Below are positions 16,513-28,283 of a stretch of DNA of 64,000 nucleotides, in pieces (within the stretch, counting starts at the first letter, position 1; every line of letters begins with the position of its first letter). The translations under genes and the position numbers were made by a program. Under the pieces are notes generated by a model. That model searched no databases, had not been told where the DNA came from, and worked only from the letters and a program-made list of their open reading frames with translations. Source of the stretch: Embiotoca jacksoni (Eukaryota; Chordata; Actinopteri; Embiotocidae); contig JAKOON010000012.1 in NCBI GenBank assembly GCA_022577435.1, positions 3,001,001-3,065,000 on the forward strand, given 5' to 3'.

Positions 16513-18892
16513 TAAAATATGTTCTGCTGAATCCTGTGAAGAGGCTGTTGCCTTCTTTGTTACTTCTGTATTTGTGCTCCTGCAGCCCTTCCCACTGAAT
16601 TTCCAACAGGCAACATGTGCTGTGCTACATTAAATAATTTCCCCGTTTGCTCATATTTAACTAAATCCAATACACGCTAATCACAACAAACACCAGACGT
16701 GTAACACATCCATGATAGTGTATGATTTTTCTGCAATTTTCAAGTAACAATCATGTATGAAACCTGATGACGCCACCGTTTGCAATCTGCTCGTAAATTA
16801 GTTTTGTGAAATGAGCTAGTTAAGCAGGAGCTAGTTAACTTCGCTAAGTTTTCAATGGAAAGTAAGTTATCTCTGTAATTCTGTGTTGAATGTGAGCATG
16901 TTGAAACTGTCCAAGAGGTGCTTACATGGGTGTTCACGTTAACAGGGGAGTGTAGAATTATTACTTATTGGTTTGTGTTCATTGTGTGTCAAAACACCCT
17001 AAGGGGGGTATCTGTGCCAAGACAGTAGGTGTATTTTGTAATGTACTGGCTCATATTTATGAATGGCTTTTTATTTTTAACGTTCCACTTGAGTGAATTG
17101 AATTGGATCATTTATGCCACACCTCACCAATGGGTGGATTTTTTTTTTTTTTCCCCTCCAAGACCATTGGTAGTTGTGGGCCCCTTTCTTTTTTCTCACT
17201 GTTATTGTGAGAAAATTTGCACTTAAGCTTATTTGTCTGTGCTTCAAGCCTGATGTTATGCATAGATGTTTCAAATATATAATAAATCGCATCATAAAAA
17301 TAGAACCCACCATTAACGTATTATTTTTCCCGTCTCACCAGCATTAAAACCCACACGCACACATGTACACACTGCATATAATTGCACAAATAAATAATGG
17401 CGGCCATGGGGAAATACGAATTATTTTATATGTGCTGTACTCATTTCATGCCTGATTGACTCTCACCTTTAACCAGAAGGTGTATTTCTTTTGATGCCGT
17501 TTCAGGCCCGAGTATTCTAATAAAAGAATAATGGAAGCATTCTCCCTTTTTAATTGGACATTGTTAGAATGACATATCAATCCTGCTGCAGAGATACCCT
17601 TTCCATGTATACTGTAATTGAAACAGTCCCTATTTCCCCCTCTCAACTGCACTATACAGGAGATTGAGACCGCTTGTGGTTGTCGTATTTGGACTGCCTG
17701 GCTGCATATTGTTGACACTGCTTTACTGAGCATCATATCAATTTATATATCTTGATGTTTGTGTGATTTACTGTCTATCTTCAGGGTTATAAATTCTTCT
17801 CGTGTACAAACACATTATCATACAATCCACTTTGTATTCTCATTATTGATATTAGCAGTGCTATCACTACTGGTGATTCATCCGCCTCAATGGTATTTGT
17901 TTTCTGCAATGTTACATTGCAAAAGCCCTGATTTCCATTAGCCTTTTTGCAATTATCCAGAAATTCCATTAAAATTCTTGGCAATGAAATGACAAGAAAT
18001 GATCACCCTATTAAACCCCGGAGCTAAAAACAATGTAATGTGCATAATATTGTACGGTAATAATTTTCATTGGAGAAAAAAACTGTGAATTACTACCTGT
18101 GTTTAACCACTCAAAATTCCATTTTAGGTATTCATAGCACGTGGCTGACAAGCAGACTGAAGCCGAGCAAATAAGAACTGGCAGCCGCTGGATGAATGGC
18201 TGCATGTTTGGGTCATGATAAAGAAGAATTACATTTTTACACATCACTGAGGAGAGGAAAACAAAAGCCTGGTGTGGGGTTAAAAGCTCTATAAACTGCT
18301 GGAAAATAACCCAATACAAAAAAAATGAAGCATCGTTCTCTCTTCGTGGTCAAAGCCTTTTCCTCAGTGGAAGACGTAAGTGATTTACATCAAAATTTGT
18401 CATCAAAATCACACAGTATGGTCCCAAAAGCACATATAGTAAAAAGCATGGTCCGCGGGGGGGAGGGGGGGGGGGGGGTAAGGTACTGTATCGGTCTTTT
18501 GGGGGCATTCCTAATGGAGTTATTACAGAGTCAGCTGTCATATCTGAAGCACTTCATTAATCATTACAAGAGGGACAATGCATCCTCATCTAACAGGACA
18601 ACTTCCAGATTCTCTATTTGCTATGATCAAATCCAACATTTTAAGAGCTATTATGGATTCCTATCTGTCCATCCATCCATACATCCATTCAGGTCTGACT
18701 CATAATTCCCATCAACTGCTCAGCACCAACCTGTCCTTCAAACTTGAATTTGAGTTTGATGTATTTCTGGGAATCAAACTGTGGATCTACCCGCATTAAG
18801 AAGCCAATAGCACTGTTTACTCAGACACTCGGACCAAATTGTACTATGGATGGTAGTAGAGTGGGTTACATTAATGTGGATAAAGTGTGAAA
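16513..18892. other. Spacer without recognisable genes; contains a G-run
   Basis: No supported exon. It holds a G-run of 21 G in 22 bases at 18,457-18,478 and a few (ATCC) units near 18,668. The section 17,440-17,740 is unique-looking and repeat-free and might hold a conserved non-coding element, but nothing in the sequence alone proves that. Confidence 0.4.
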
Positions 18893-18965
18893 AGAATAAG
18901 AATAATACCTTTATTTTTATAGCACCTTTGAAAGCTAAACTGATTTACAAAACATAATGTTAAAA
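18893..18965 (+). repeat. Fragment of a dispersed teleost repeat
   Basis: The string CTTTATTTTTATAGCACCTT followed shortly by a tract of the type TTTACAAAA is a recurrent motif in fish SINE/MITE-like repeats. Only this short piece is preserved. Confidence 0.4.
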
Positions 18966-19152
18966 GAAATAAATCATCTGGAGGGATGTTCTACATAAAG
19001 AAAGAGATATGGTAGGAAGTGAATTTTGTGTATCGTCAAAATGCCTTGCCCAATTTGGAAGTAGCTATTTGATTTAGTTGTACTTGTTGATTTTTCAATG
19101 TTTGCTGTCTGTTATCTATTTGTTTTTGTTTTTTTTAGTTTGGTTTCTTTTA

Positions 19153-19428
19153 CAGCTGAAACAGTTGGTTGATCAGCTGATTAGTCAGTCGACACATAAT
19201 TAATCACCAACTGTTTAAAAAGTCAGTTCATTGTTTCAGTTCTCTGTTGAGAAAAACTGTTTAAATTACCTTGATCCAGCACAATGCACATTTGTGTGTT
19301 CTGGGACTGAAGATATTACATTGGTCTCCAGAAATTGTTTTACTATTTTATGGTGTTTTTATGGACCAAACCACTCTGCAATTAATCAATAATATTCATA
19401 ATGGAAAAATCTTTGGCTGCAGAAAGTA
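19153..19428 (+). repeat. MITE-like repeat related to 14,610-14,962
   Basis: It opens with CAGCTGAAACAGTTGGTTGA and a series of GATTAGTC/ATTAATC motifs, and closes with AATTAATCAATAATATTCAT then GGCTGCAG. The layout matches the ATTAAT-rich family though the interior is diverged. Confidence 0.5.
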
Positions 19429-20129
19429 GAGATGCCGATTCGGTTCAGTTGGAAAGGACGAAGTAGGGGCACAAGGCCTATAGTACATTATAGTACGTTG
19501 CCAGCCAGTTGGCAGCTTCGCCCCTGAGAACTCCCACTGGGTGCGAATCAGAAATCTAACAGCTAATGGCAACAGTCGCCCCATGGTAGTGCTACTGACA
19601 ACAAACTATTGCCCACACATACAGAGTGGAGCTCAAGAGCTGTCAACACCCCACTATGACCCTGTGGGTATAAACCGGCCAAAAAGAAAGGAGAAAGAAA
19701 AATCACCCCCAGTTGAAACTGATGACTATTATTTCTTTTTTTTAACGGCTCCTAAGCACACTTTAGCCATTTACCACCAAGGCTGGATTTCCGTCTTCAG
19801 TATTTTCCATTTATCAAAATGTTGAATTACATTCATCTCTTTATTGTAACATTACTAAATGGGTCGGGGAAGAAATATGTAATCTGTATGTGGATATGCA
19901 AAAGAGTTTCAACCACGTAGAGATCAGATGACAAATCAAAAGAAATCTGAACATTACACCTGGTTTGACTGTTGTCAGCACCATTAAATAGGTGTTTATC
20001 ATCACACATCTGTCCCTAAAATATGGACGAGTAGGGGCCTAGCATAGGTCAGTACAGGAGGCAGTTATATGATGGTCAGACAGTATCAATGGCAAAAGTA
20101 AAATATTACATTGTTTTTGTTTTAACATG

Positions 20130-20345
20130 GATGCAGTTTGGTTCAGTTTAGGCACCAAAATTACTTGGTTAAGATTGGTAAAAATGTTATGGTACTTCAA
20201 AATGTTACATACATTAACGTACAGTAGTTGTGTGACTTTCCAAAAAAGTAAACATCGACTTTTGTTTTCACACAAGACACAAGTAGGATGCCAACACTGG
20301 TCTCTTGGGTGACAGGCCTGTGTTTGATTCATCCAACCTGTCTCT
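20130..20345 (+). repeat. Interspersed repeat, second copy of the family at 10,066
   Basis: It contains GTTTAGGCACCAAAATTACT, ACGTACAGTAG and GGTCTCTTGGGTGACAGGCC, in an order I recognise from common percomorph repeats. It is in the opposite orientation to the copy at 10,066-10,165. Confidence 0.5.
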
Positions 20346-23300
20346 ATGACTTTGTTGACTTTCTTTCAAATCTTTAATCTTTCTGTGGTCACTAAACCTC
20401 TAATTGAATGGAAATTTTAAGTTGCTCAGCTACTTAAGTTGTCTGCCTGATTAAGTGTTTGAGGCCACAAGACATCAATACACCCTCATTTTGTTTGACC
20501 TAAGAAAGAGTAGGGCAATTTTTTATTACATTGACTCGAATTAGTGATTTATTTTTGTAACATATTGAATGCTGTTGTTTCCACTTGTATTTTTTAAAGA
20601 GTATTTTCTTTGATTTTTGAGTACTATTCAGCCTATGAATACAGTTGTATGGGCTTTTGTGGCTCTGCAGACAGCTTCCTAAAGTCTGAGAAAATAACTC
20701 TGATGGTGTCCTTTAAAATACAAAATTAGCAACAGATAACCTGCCTACAAACTATTAGAATAGAGTTTGTAAGAGATGAGCATTAAGCAGGCAGTGGTGG
20801 GTCGCATTCAATTATGCTGTTGTATTATGGGTGCTTTTGAAAGATGACACATTCTCAGCCTCTGCTTCTTGGATTTTGATCATTCTTTTGAAAATATTCT
20901 TTTGTCAGCCCCCCAACTGGAGCTCTTTAATTATTATCTATCAATTTTATGTTACATAAAGAATCACCTCAAAAATCCCCATTTCCCTGTGTATCATGAG
21001 GGTACACGGAATTAAAACTCTTGAATCTATTAATGCATTATTCTGATTAATAACAAAAAGCCTCCATCAACAACCCCTGCAGGCTGTTATAAGTCAAGAA
21101 GGAATCGCTGCAGAGCTGCACTCCCTGAGATGAGCACTATCTCCAGCGCTCAGCACCTCCACTAAGTCAAATCAAGTTTGTGTTATCAGTATACAGCTTT
21201 TACCACAATTTGGAGCATCGTCAGCAAGAACAGGAGCCCTGAGGGGAACAGACTCAAAGTAATCAACCAGTGAATGCATGAACTGAGAGTAGCTGTCATA
21301 CCATGAAACTACGTTACCTTATTTTTTTCAGCACAAAGGAAAAATTCGCCCAAATAAAATCCCTACAAAGCAAATCATTTTGCCGCTACCACCATGATAA
21401 ACCAAAGGGAATGATGCACAGTGATTTTTTTTTTTCTGCTTTGCTCCTACGGGCCATAACCTGCTTGATTGATAAAGACTGGTTCAAGTTCAAAAAGATG
21501 AAGCTGAAAAATAGCAGCACACTCCAGACAATATTCTAAGTAAACAGGCATCAGCTTAATTCGTCTTGAGCAACATGGTAGTGCAGACATGGCAGAATGT
21601 GAGACCGTTACGATTTTCAATTTTGATGCAGTTGTTTTTCAGCATTGCTCCACGCTGAAGATTTTGTGTGACTGAATCACGGAGATATGAGCGAAGCACT
21701 TCAGCAGGACTCCAGGTTCTTTCCCCGAGATCCCAGCAGAGAGTGCATTAATCATCACAGTCTCCCCTCCTAAGTGAAGACAGAGAGCAACAGCTGGGGG
21801 AGAGGAGCTCGACTTTAAACAGTACAGACTGCAGGAGGTTCAGCCATCACTTCTTGTTGTAGATTCTGACATCAGTAGTAATGAATACCTTGGAGCTTTG
21901 CCTGACTGCCTGAGCATGAATTGCTATAACACATGAGCCTGGGCACTGGAATTTTTGTTGTTGTTGTTGCTGTTTTGTGCCTCTGTGTGTGCCGGTGTCC
22001 ATGTCTGCGGGTCTGCGTGTGACCATGTGTACAATGAGCACCTCTGTGTACAATGTGCACCTCTGTGTACATGTGCATCCTCATGCATTGCTGTGCGTGT
22101 GTGCCTTTTGTTGAGGCAGATATGAGTAATATGCAGACTAACAGGTAGGACTAAATGACCTGGGCTGACAGGAACAATTAATCAGAACATTGTTGGTGCT
22201 CTTGGATGAGGCTTCATGCTGAGGTTACACCTGCAAGGGCTTGAGCTGCACTGGGATCACGTTCACCTACACACAATGATCTTTAAATGATCTATGGCCG
22301 CCTGGACCACATTAATTTCAAGTATAGAGAAGCTTGTGTTTGCATGGTTTTTGGACAGTTAAAGGCTTAGTTGTAAAAGCTACTCTTTCTCCTTTGTTTC
22401 ATTTATGCAAATAGAACAAAGCTATCTGCATGGCCAGATACATGCCATACTAGATAGTGCTTGTAATTCCACACAGTCGATCCGTATTGCACAGGTTTTG
22501 GTTATTTTTGGCTTCATAGTGTGTCAGACTTTATGCTTTTTTCTGACTCACATGTCTAGAAGGAATTCAAGAACCCTGTAGTGAGCTATGTTTGGTGTTC
22601 TCCAACTTCTGAGGGAAATATCTGTCTCTCTTGCTGTAAAAAGTAGGGATGACATTTCAAGCTAAAATACTGGTTGTGATAATTGTGTGTGTGCCCCCTC
22701 CCGCCAGCATACGAACAAAAAGAGAGAAAAAAGTACTCACTTACGATGTAAACTCAGGCTCAACAAATGCTATCCAACTTCTAAAACCATTGCCTTGGAC
22801 AGAGCTGGTGAGAAGCTTGTCTTTAGTGTCATCTAGCTGCATGTCCAACATCAAACTCACTTTATTTGTCCAGTAATTATTGATCAGTGAATGGACCATT
22901 GCTCTTTAGTGACTGCGCATAGCTGTGGTAGACTGATGATCTGCTAGTTTTATTTTGTAGAGTTTGTGCCGTATCTCATGTTCGCACAGTGGCATGTAAT
23001 CTCACATCACCACACAGTTTTACCTGGCAAAGCTCTAGAGCCTGGTAGCAATGTTTTCTAAGTCATATATAGTCTGAATGTGAGGCATTTAGGAGACCTA
23101 AGGAACTTGTAACTAAATATTTGTGCTGTAGGGTTTAATTTAATTTATATTTCGTTAAGATGGATTTGAAAGAATCGGTACAGAACAAAAAATAATGCCA
23201 GAACCGGGTATTGCAGTAACTACCTTTCTTTAGTTTCCTAATTGGGTAGCATGACCCCAAAGGAAGGTTCAATTTGTACGATAGAATGAACATTTTAAAG

Positions 23301-24560
23301 AGTCAAGAAATTCACTCTTTAATGGATTACTGGCAAGTAAGGTTGACAAACTCGTCCTATTAAGAGAAACCATTACAAATTCATGATATCTAGACACAAT
23401 ACAGATGCTTCCAGCGCTTGGCAAGTAGGTGTCCATGAACAGCCGGCTGAGGTACTGTAGTCGCTAAACTGCAATTGTCTGCTCAAATCCTGTTGAGGGA
23501 ATTCAGTTGTCACTAATCAAACCAAATCTAATTAAACACAGACTTAAAACCTGGGCCTTCTCCATTCTACTTCTCTTTTGTCTAATTTTCTATCAATACT
23601 ATAGCCTCCTAGACAGTGTTAATGCCTAACCTCCTCTAGACTCACACACAATGCCAGGAGGTCTTTGCTTGCTGATCTATGTAGGACAAGTAGTATGGTG
23701 TCTGAGGTAATAAATGAACAAGATGAATGTGGGGGATATGTTCATTTGAAAGCTCTTGTCACTGAGGGTTTGCCGTCCGGCTGCACAAAGGGTAGAGCCG
23801 TCCTGCCTGATTTACTTTAGATTCAAACCATGGCTAAATTGGAAATCGTGAATCACTCTGACACCATTGGCGCAAGATGGATTACTTCAGTTAAAGGCTG
23901 CCTTTTCTTTACTTTGGATCTTTTAAAAGAAATCATACAAAAATTAATTTTTCTGACAGACGGCTGACCCGGGCAGTCAGTGAAAGGAATAGCAAAAGGA
24001 GGCCAGCACTGAGGCAGTTCAAAGCTGGTTTTATCAGCACGGCACAATCCCAACCACATTCAAAAGCTCTCAGCAGCACAATGAGCCTGACTGAATATTT
24101 GATCAACTGTCTCAGGTTTAACAAGCCTTGCCAAACTACACCTGCCTGGAGGAAAAAGATATGCCTTTGAGCAGGGCAATGCCTCCCTCAAGATGTTAAG
24201 GAAATAAGCGTTTGATGTTCACAACACCCAATCTGCACTAAGCTTATCCAATCTTGGGCACTTGGATTCTCAGCAAGGTTCAAGATTTGCATTACTGAAC
24301 AATAGGTTTCTGGATGCCAACAATGCCTTCCAATGTAACCTAGCCATAAATTACAAAACAATACACTCAACCAGAGACTTCTATATTCTAAATAGGGCTT
24401 TTACAGATTGGATTCAATAACATACCATACAACTCTCCTTCCTGCCAAGTGTCATACAGCAGATGTTCCTTCAAAATGCACTTGGAAACACTCCCACATA
24501 AAAAGTCATAAATAATCCACTTGTGCAAAAGTGTAAATTTATGTGTGCATGTGCTTTCTA
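20346..24560. other. Spacer without recognisable genes
   Basis: No credible exon or RNA gene. A 20-21 base unit containing GTGTACAATGTGCACCTCT is tandemly duplicated near 22,028-22,070. The rest is unexplained single-copy-looking DNA. Confidence 0.4.
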
Positions 24561-24565
24561 AATAT

Positions 24566-24640
24566 TTATATGTGCGTGCGTGCATGTGCGTATGTGTGCG
24601 TGTGTGCGCGTGCACGCGTGCGTGCGTGCGTGTGTTTGTT
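24566..24640. repeat. Alternating purine-pyrimidine tract rich in TGCG
   Basis: A run of TG, CG and CA steps including GTGCGCGTGCACGCGTGCGT. This is low-complexity DNA of the kind able to adopt Z-form. Confidence 0.8.
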
Positions 24641-24845
24641 GGAGAGGCAGAAGTCTGTTTACAGAATCATGTTGTGGGGCAATAAGCAAGTCAACACAAC
24701 TTAAATCACAAAACATTAGGTTTAAAACTTGGTTTAAGTTAGTGTAAGGTAATGGTTAGAATTAGGGAAGAAGTGGTCAGGGTAGGTCTTCAGAAAAGAA
24801 ATGTAAGTCAATGTAATGTCCTCTGATGTGATGGAAACATATCTC

Positions 24846-24850
<5 letters not shown>

Positions 24851-24940
<90 letters not shown>
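24851..24940. repeat. Compound (TA)n(TG)n microsatellite
   Basis: About 17 TA units to 24,883 followed by about 27 TG units. Confidence 0.97.
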
Positions 24941-24941
<1 letters not shown>

Positions 24942-25179
24942 CGTTTATGCCCCAACTCTATGGTTGCTGGCTGCAGCTCATTGCCCTGCAGTAATATCAG
25001 GCCTTGCAGACACCTGGGACCAGTGGTGTGGGCCCTCAGAGGAGGCAACCGCCTGGCAACTGGCCCTGATTACTTTCTCCACTCTCCGGAACTCAACTCT
25101 GTATATGCCATTAACCAGCGCCACGCAGTATGATCCCAACTCGACCATGCCATTAACCCTGTACACAAAGGCTTGTTTA

Positions 25180-25181
<2 letters not shown>

Positions 25182-25253
<72 letters not shown>
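25182..25253. repeat. (AC)n microsatellite
   Basis: About 36 AC units, complementary in sense to the TG array 240 bases upstream. Confidence 0.97.
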
Positions 25254-25256
<3 letters not shown>

Positions 25257-26600
25257 TGCTCAAAACTTCACAACTTAACCAGCAGTCTACCAAAGCAACA
25301 ACCAACTGCAGCCTAACATCTTCCATAATCTCCCCGGTGAGAGCAGAGGCTGTACAAAGGGCTAACGTGAAGCAAGGGGGACCTCTAGTGGCCAAATTGA
25401 AAAACACAAAGACATGCAAACAGCAATTGCAATTGGGGAAGGCGGTACAACAGAAATATACAGTAACATACAGGTGGAGATGGCAGGAGAGGTGCTTATA
25501 AAATCAGATTTATAAACAAGTTTTAACAAGTAATAAAAATGGTAAAAGTGATCAAGTATTAATCTGACAAAACAATGTCCTATGCAGGGGCCACATTAGT
25601 TTTAAATGTAGGTGTTACAGAAAAAAAATATGCATTCAATCCCTTGCACCCTTCATTTAGGGGACTAGTTTTGATTTTATGTATTTAGAGACTTCATTAC
25701 TCAATAAAGACTATTATCTTACCAAAGCTATTTGATTCGATCCATTTATTATGTACACTAGGCTATGTAAATACAAATAAACATACCCAACAAACCAAGT
25801 TCATTTAAATAGGCTAATTCAATGAGGATTAGCTTCAAAGTTTAGTTGACCTATGGTGGAAGAAGTATAATTTTATGAAATCACAATGAAAGAAATCTTT
25901 ATTATTTCAATGGAATATTGCAATGCTTTGGTTTGGCAAAAAAAAACATTATTTTAAATATTGTATATATTGTTGAGTATAGTGATCAATAGAAGTAGAT
26001 CAAATAATTGCAGCAGAGTGAAAGGTGTAGTATAAAATATAAAAAGTATAAAAAAAAGTATGGTGATGGCTTGGTGGATTTTTGTTACTTGCCACCCAAA
26101 CCACTGGGGGGCGCCCCGACACATACAAAATATATATATATTTAATAGCAGGATATCCATGGATATTTAACAAATCCAAAATAACTTTTCATTGGATCAT
26201 CAAATGTATTTATGTTCCAATTAAAACGAAACATAAAAATGAGGACAAACAATGCTGGAAAATAACAAATAGTTCCAAATAGGGCCTACATCTAATACAT
26301 TCTAGACAGAAAGTACTTATTCTGTAAATGAATGAAGGGAAATGTTCGACAAATAAAATTACATTTTGATCTTTTGTGTAAAGTTCACAAAACAGAGAAA
26401 AGTGGGGTAATTTGCAAATAACAACCATTACAGCAAGTAGACAATATACCCAAATATAATCCTAATGCAATTTTATCAAGTTGAAATTGGGTTGATATGT
26501 CTTGTACACACATGTGCTGTATAAAGAAATTCGCTTGAATTTTAGATGGAGTAAAAAAATGCTGCTATTTTTGCAATTGTAATTTGCCTAGAAGGAAGGA
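25254..26600. other. AT-rich spacer upstream of zc3h12a
   Basis: No gene seen. Strongly AT-rich with short A-runs. Confidence 0.4.
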
Positions 26601-26608
26601 AATGTGAA

Positions 26609-26647
26609 AAGGGGGAGAGAGAGAGAGAGAGAGAGGGAAAAAAAAAA
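26609..26647. repeat. (GA)n / A-run next to the zc3h12a promoter
   Basis: About eleven GA units followed by GGG and an A-run, a purine-only tract roughly 140 bases upstream of the presumed zc3h12a first exon. Confidence 0.85.
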
Positions 26648-26739
26648 CCCAACCTGAAATACCTCTGTGAGTGAGTAGCTGACAGGCAAAAGAAAAGGAA
26701 CAACTTATCTTATCTCTCTTATGCAAATGTTTCATGGCT

Positions 26740-27200
26740 CGGCATGCCTCCTGTCTGGAGGAACAGAAGAGGGGAAGAAATATTTTTTCCAAGGGGCGGT
26801 GCTACGAAGTGGGAACGGTGTCAAACGTACAGAACTACGAAACATTAACGGGAGTTAAAAGTGACTTCTGTCCACAAATGGATCGCGAAGGCGAAGAGGC
26901 GAACAGAAAAGGTCAGTTCTGCCTCCGCGGTGAGATACCTGTTGACGACGAGTGGTCTTGTAACGTTTATCTGCTCACCGGTTAAGCAAGGGAAGTGGCC
27001 AGCTGGTGTTACCTGTGTCAGGTAGAGGAATACGTGCTCTGTGTCGCGTTTCCAGCAGGCACACTTTGTTCCTCGTTTCTCTGTTCGTGTTTGGTAACAC
27101 GTCGCGTAGATAACTTTCCTCTCTTGTTACGTTGAGCTGTCGTTATTCGCCGACTTGAACTCGTGAAGCTGAGTCGGAAGTTTACAGTACGTCAGGAGCG
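26740..27200 (+). promoter_or_regulatory. zc3h12a: CpG-rich promoter and first (5' UTR) exon of zc3h12a
   Basis: CpG density rises sharply here against the AT-rich background. A GC box (GGGGCGG) sits at about 26,788. Two splice donors follow: AAAAG|GTCAGT (exon end 26,911) and CCGCG|GTGAGA (exon end 26,929). Either could splice to the acceptor at 28,248/28,249 that opens the exon carrying the main start codon. The exact transcription start cannot be read from sequence. An upstream ATG at 26,878 lies in this exon. Confidence 0.6.
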
Positions 27201-28283
27201 CAGGCCTCTCTACCTGATGCTGATTGCTGGGTGAATCATTTATTTGATGCATATTCCTCAAAACGTGACACAGCTGACAATGATTACTACATGTGGTAAA
27301 AAAAAATTAAAAAAAAAAAACCGCTGGTGTACTTTGGATCTCCGGATGTCTTTTTAATAGCTTTATCAAGTTTAGCCAACATTATATAATAACGTATAAA
27401 TAACAAACAGGCAGCTCTGTCAAATGTGAAAGCGATAGGTGAATGTTACGAATGAAAAGACCATAACCTTAAGGCAATTAAAGCTGCTCTTATTTCTGTT
27501 ATCTTTTACTGCGCCAGTTATTTCCTTGATCAGTTGTTTAGTTGATAAAAACGTGATAAGTACCCATTTGAATATCGTAGAGCCAATGCTGACATCTCAT
27601 AATGTCTTGTTCAGTTCATGTCATAGTCCAAAACCTCAAATTATTCCATTTTCTGTAACGTAAGACCAGGAAAAGAATCAAATTCTCAAGCATGAGGAAG
27701 TGCTTAAATGTGGCCATTTTTCCTCAAGGATTGACATAAACAATTAACCACTTACAAAAGTTGTTTAAGTAGCTATAAGGTCAGTCCAAGTCTAGTATAT
27801 ACCACAGAAAAATCAGTTGACCTCTGACTATATTACAAAGTCGTGGTTTCAAACAAAAATTCTGTTGGAGAATTCAGAGTTTCCAACACACCAATTTTGT
27901 ATCTTTGAATTAACAAAAGAACATGAGAACATAACACAAGGTCAGTATACAGATTATATATTGCACAGCAAGAGAAGAGCCAGTGAGTTGTTCACATTAG
28001 ACAAACCAAAGACACCGTATGTCAGGCTGAATTGTGTTAAAACGTGTGTAAAATGATACACACAATACCCACAAATATTTCCATTTGATGGATAATTATT
28101 GGGGTTTTGTATTTGACTCACTGTAAACATTGTACAACTTCCTTGAATTCTGGAACAAATTAGTTCAGAGTACGTCTATGTCTGTGAGAGAGTGTATGTG
28201 AATAGTTAAATTATGGATGGATGCCTGATTAAGTACATTTTCTTTCAGGATTCTCACCCTGAGACAGATGTAAAACGTCTCCT

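Noticed and set aside
26734..26985. 83-codon open frame over the zc3h12a first exon as an N-terminal extension
   Set aside because: Spliced to the next exon it meets a TGA at 28,260, so it cannot extend the main protein; it is better viewed as leader sequence with a uORF.
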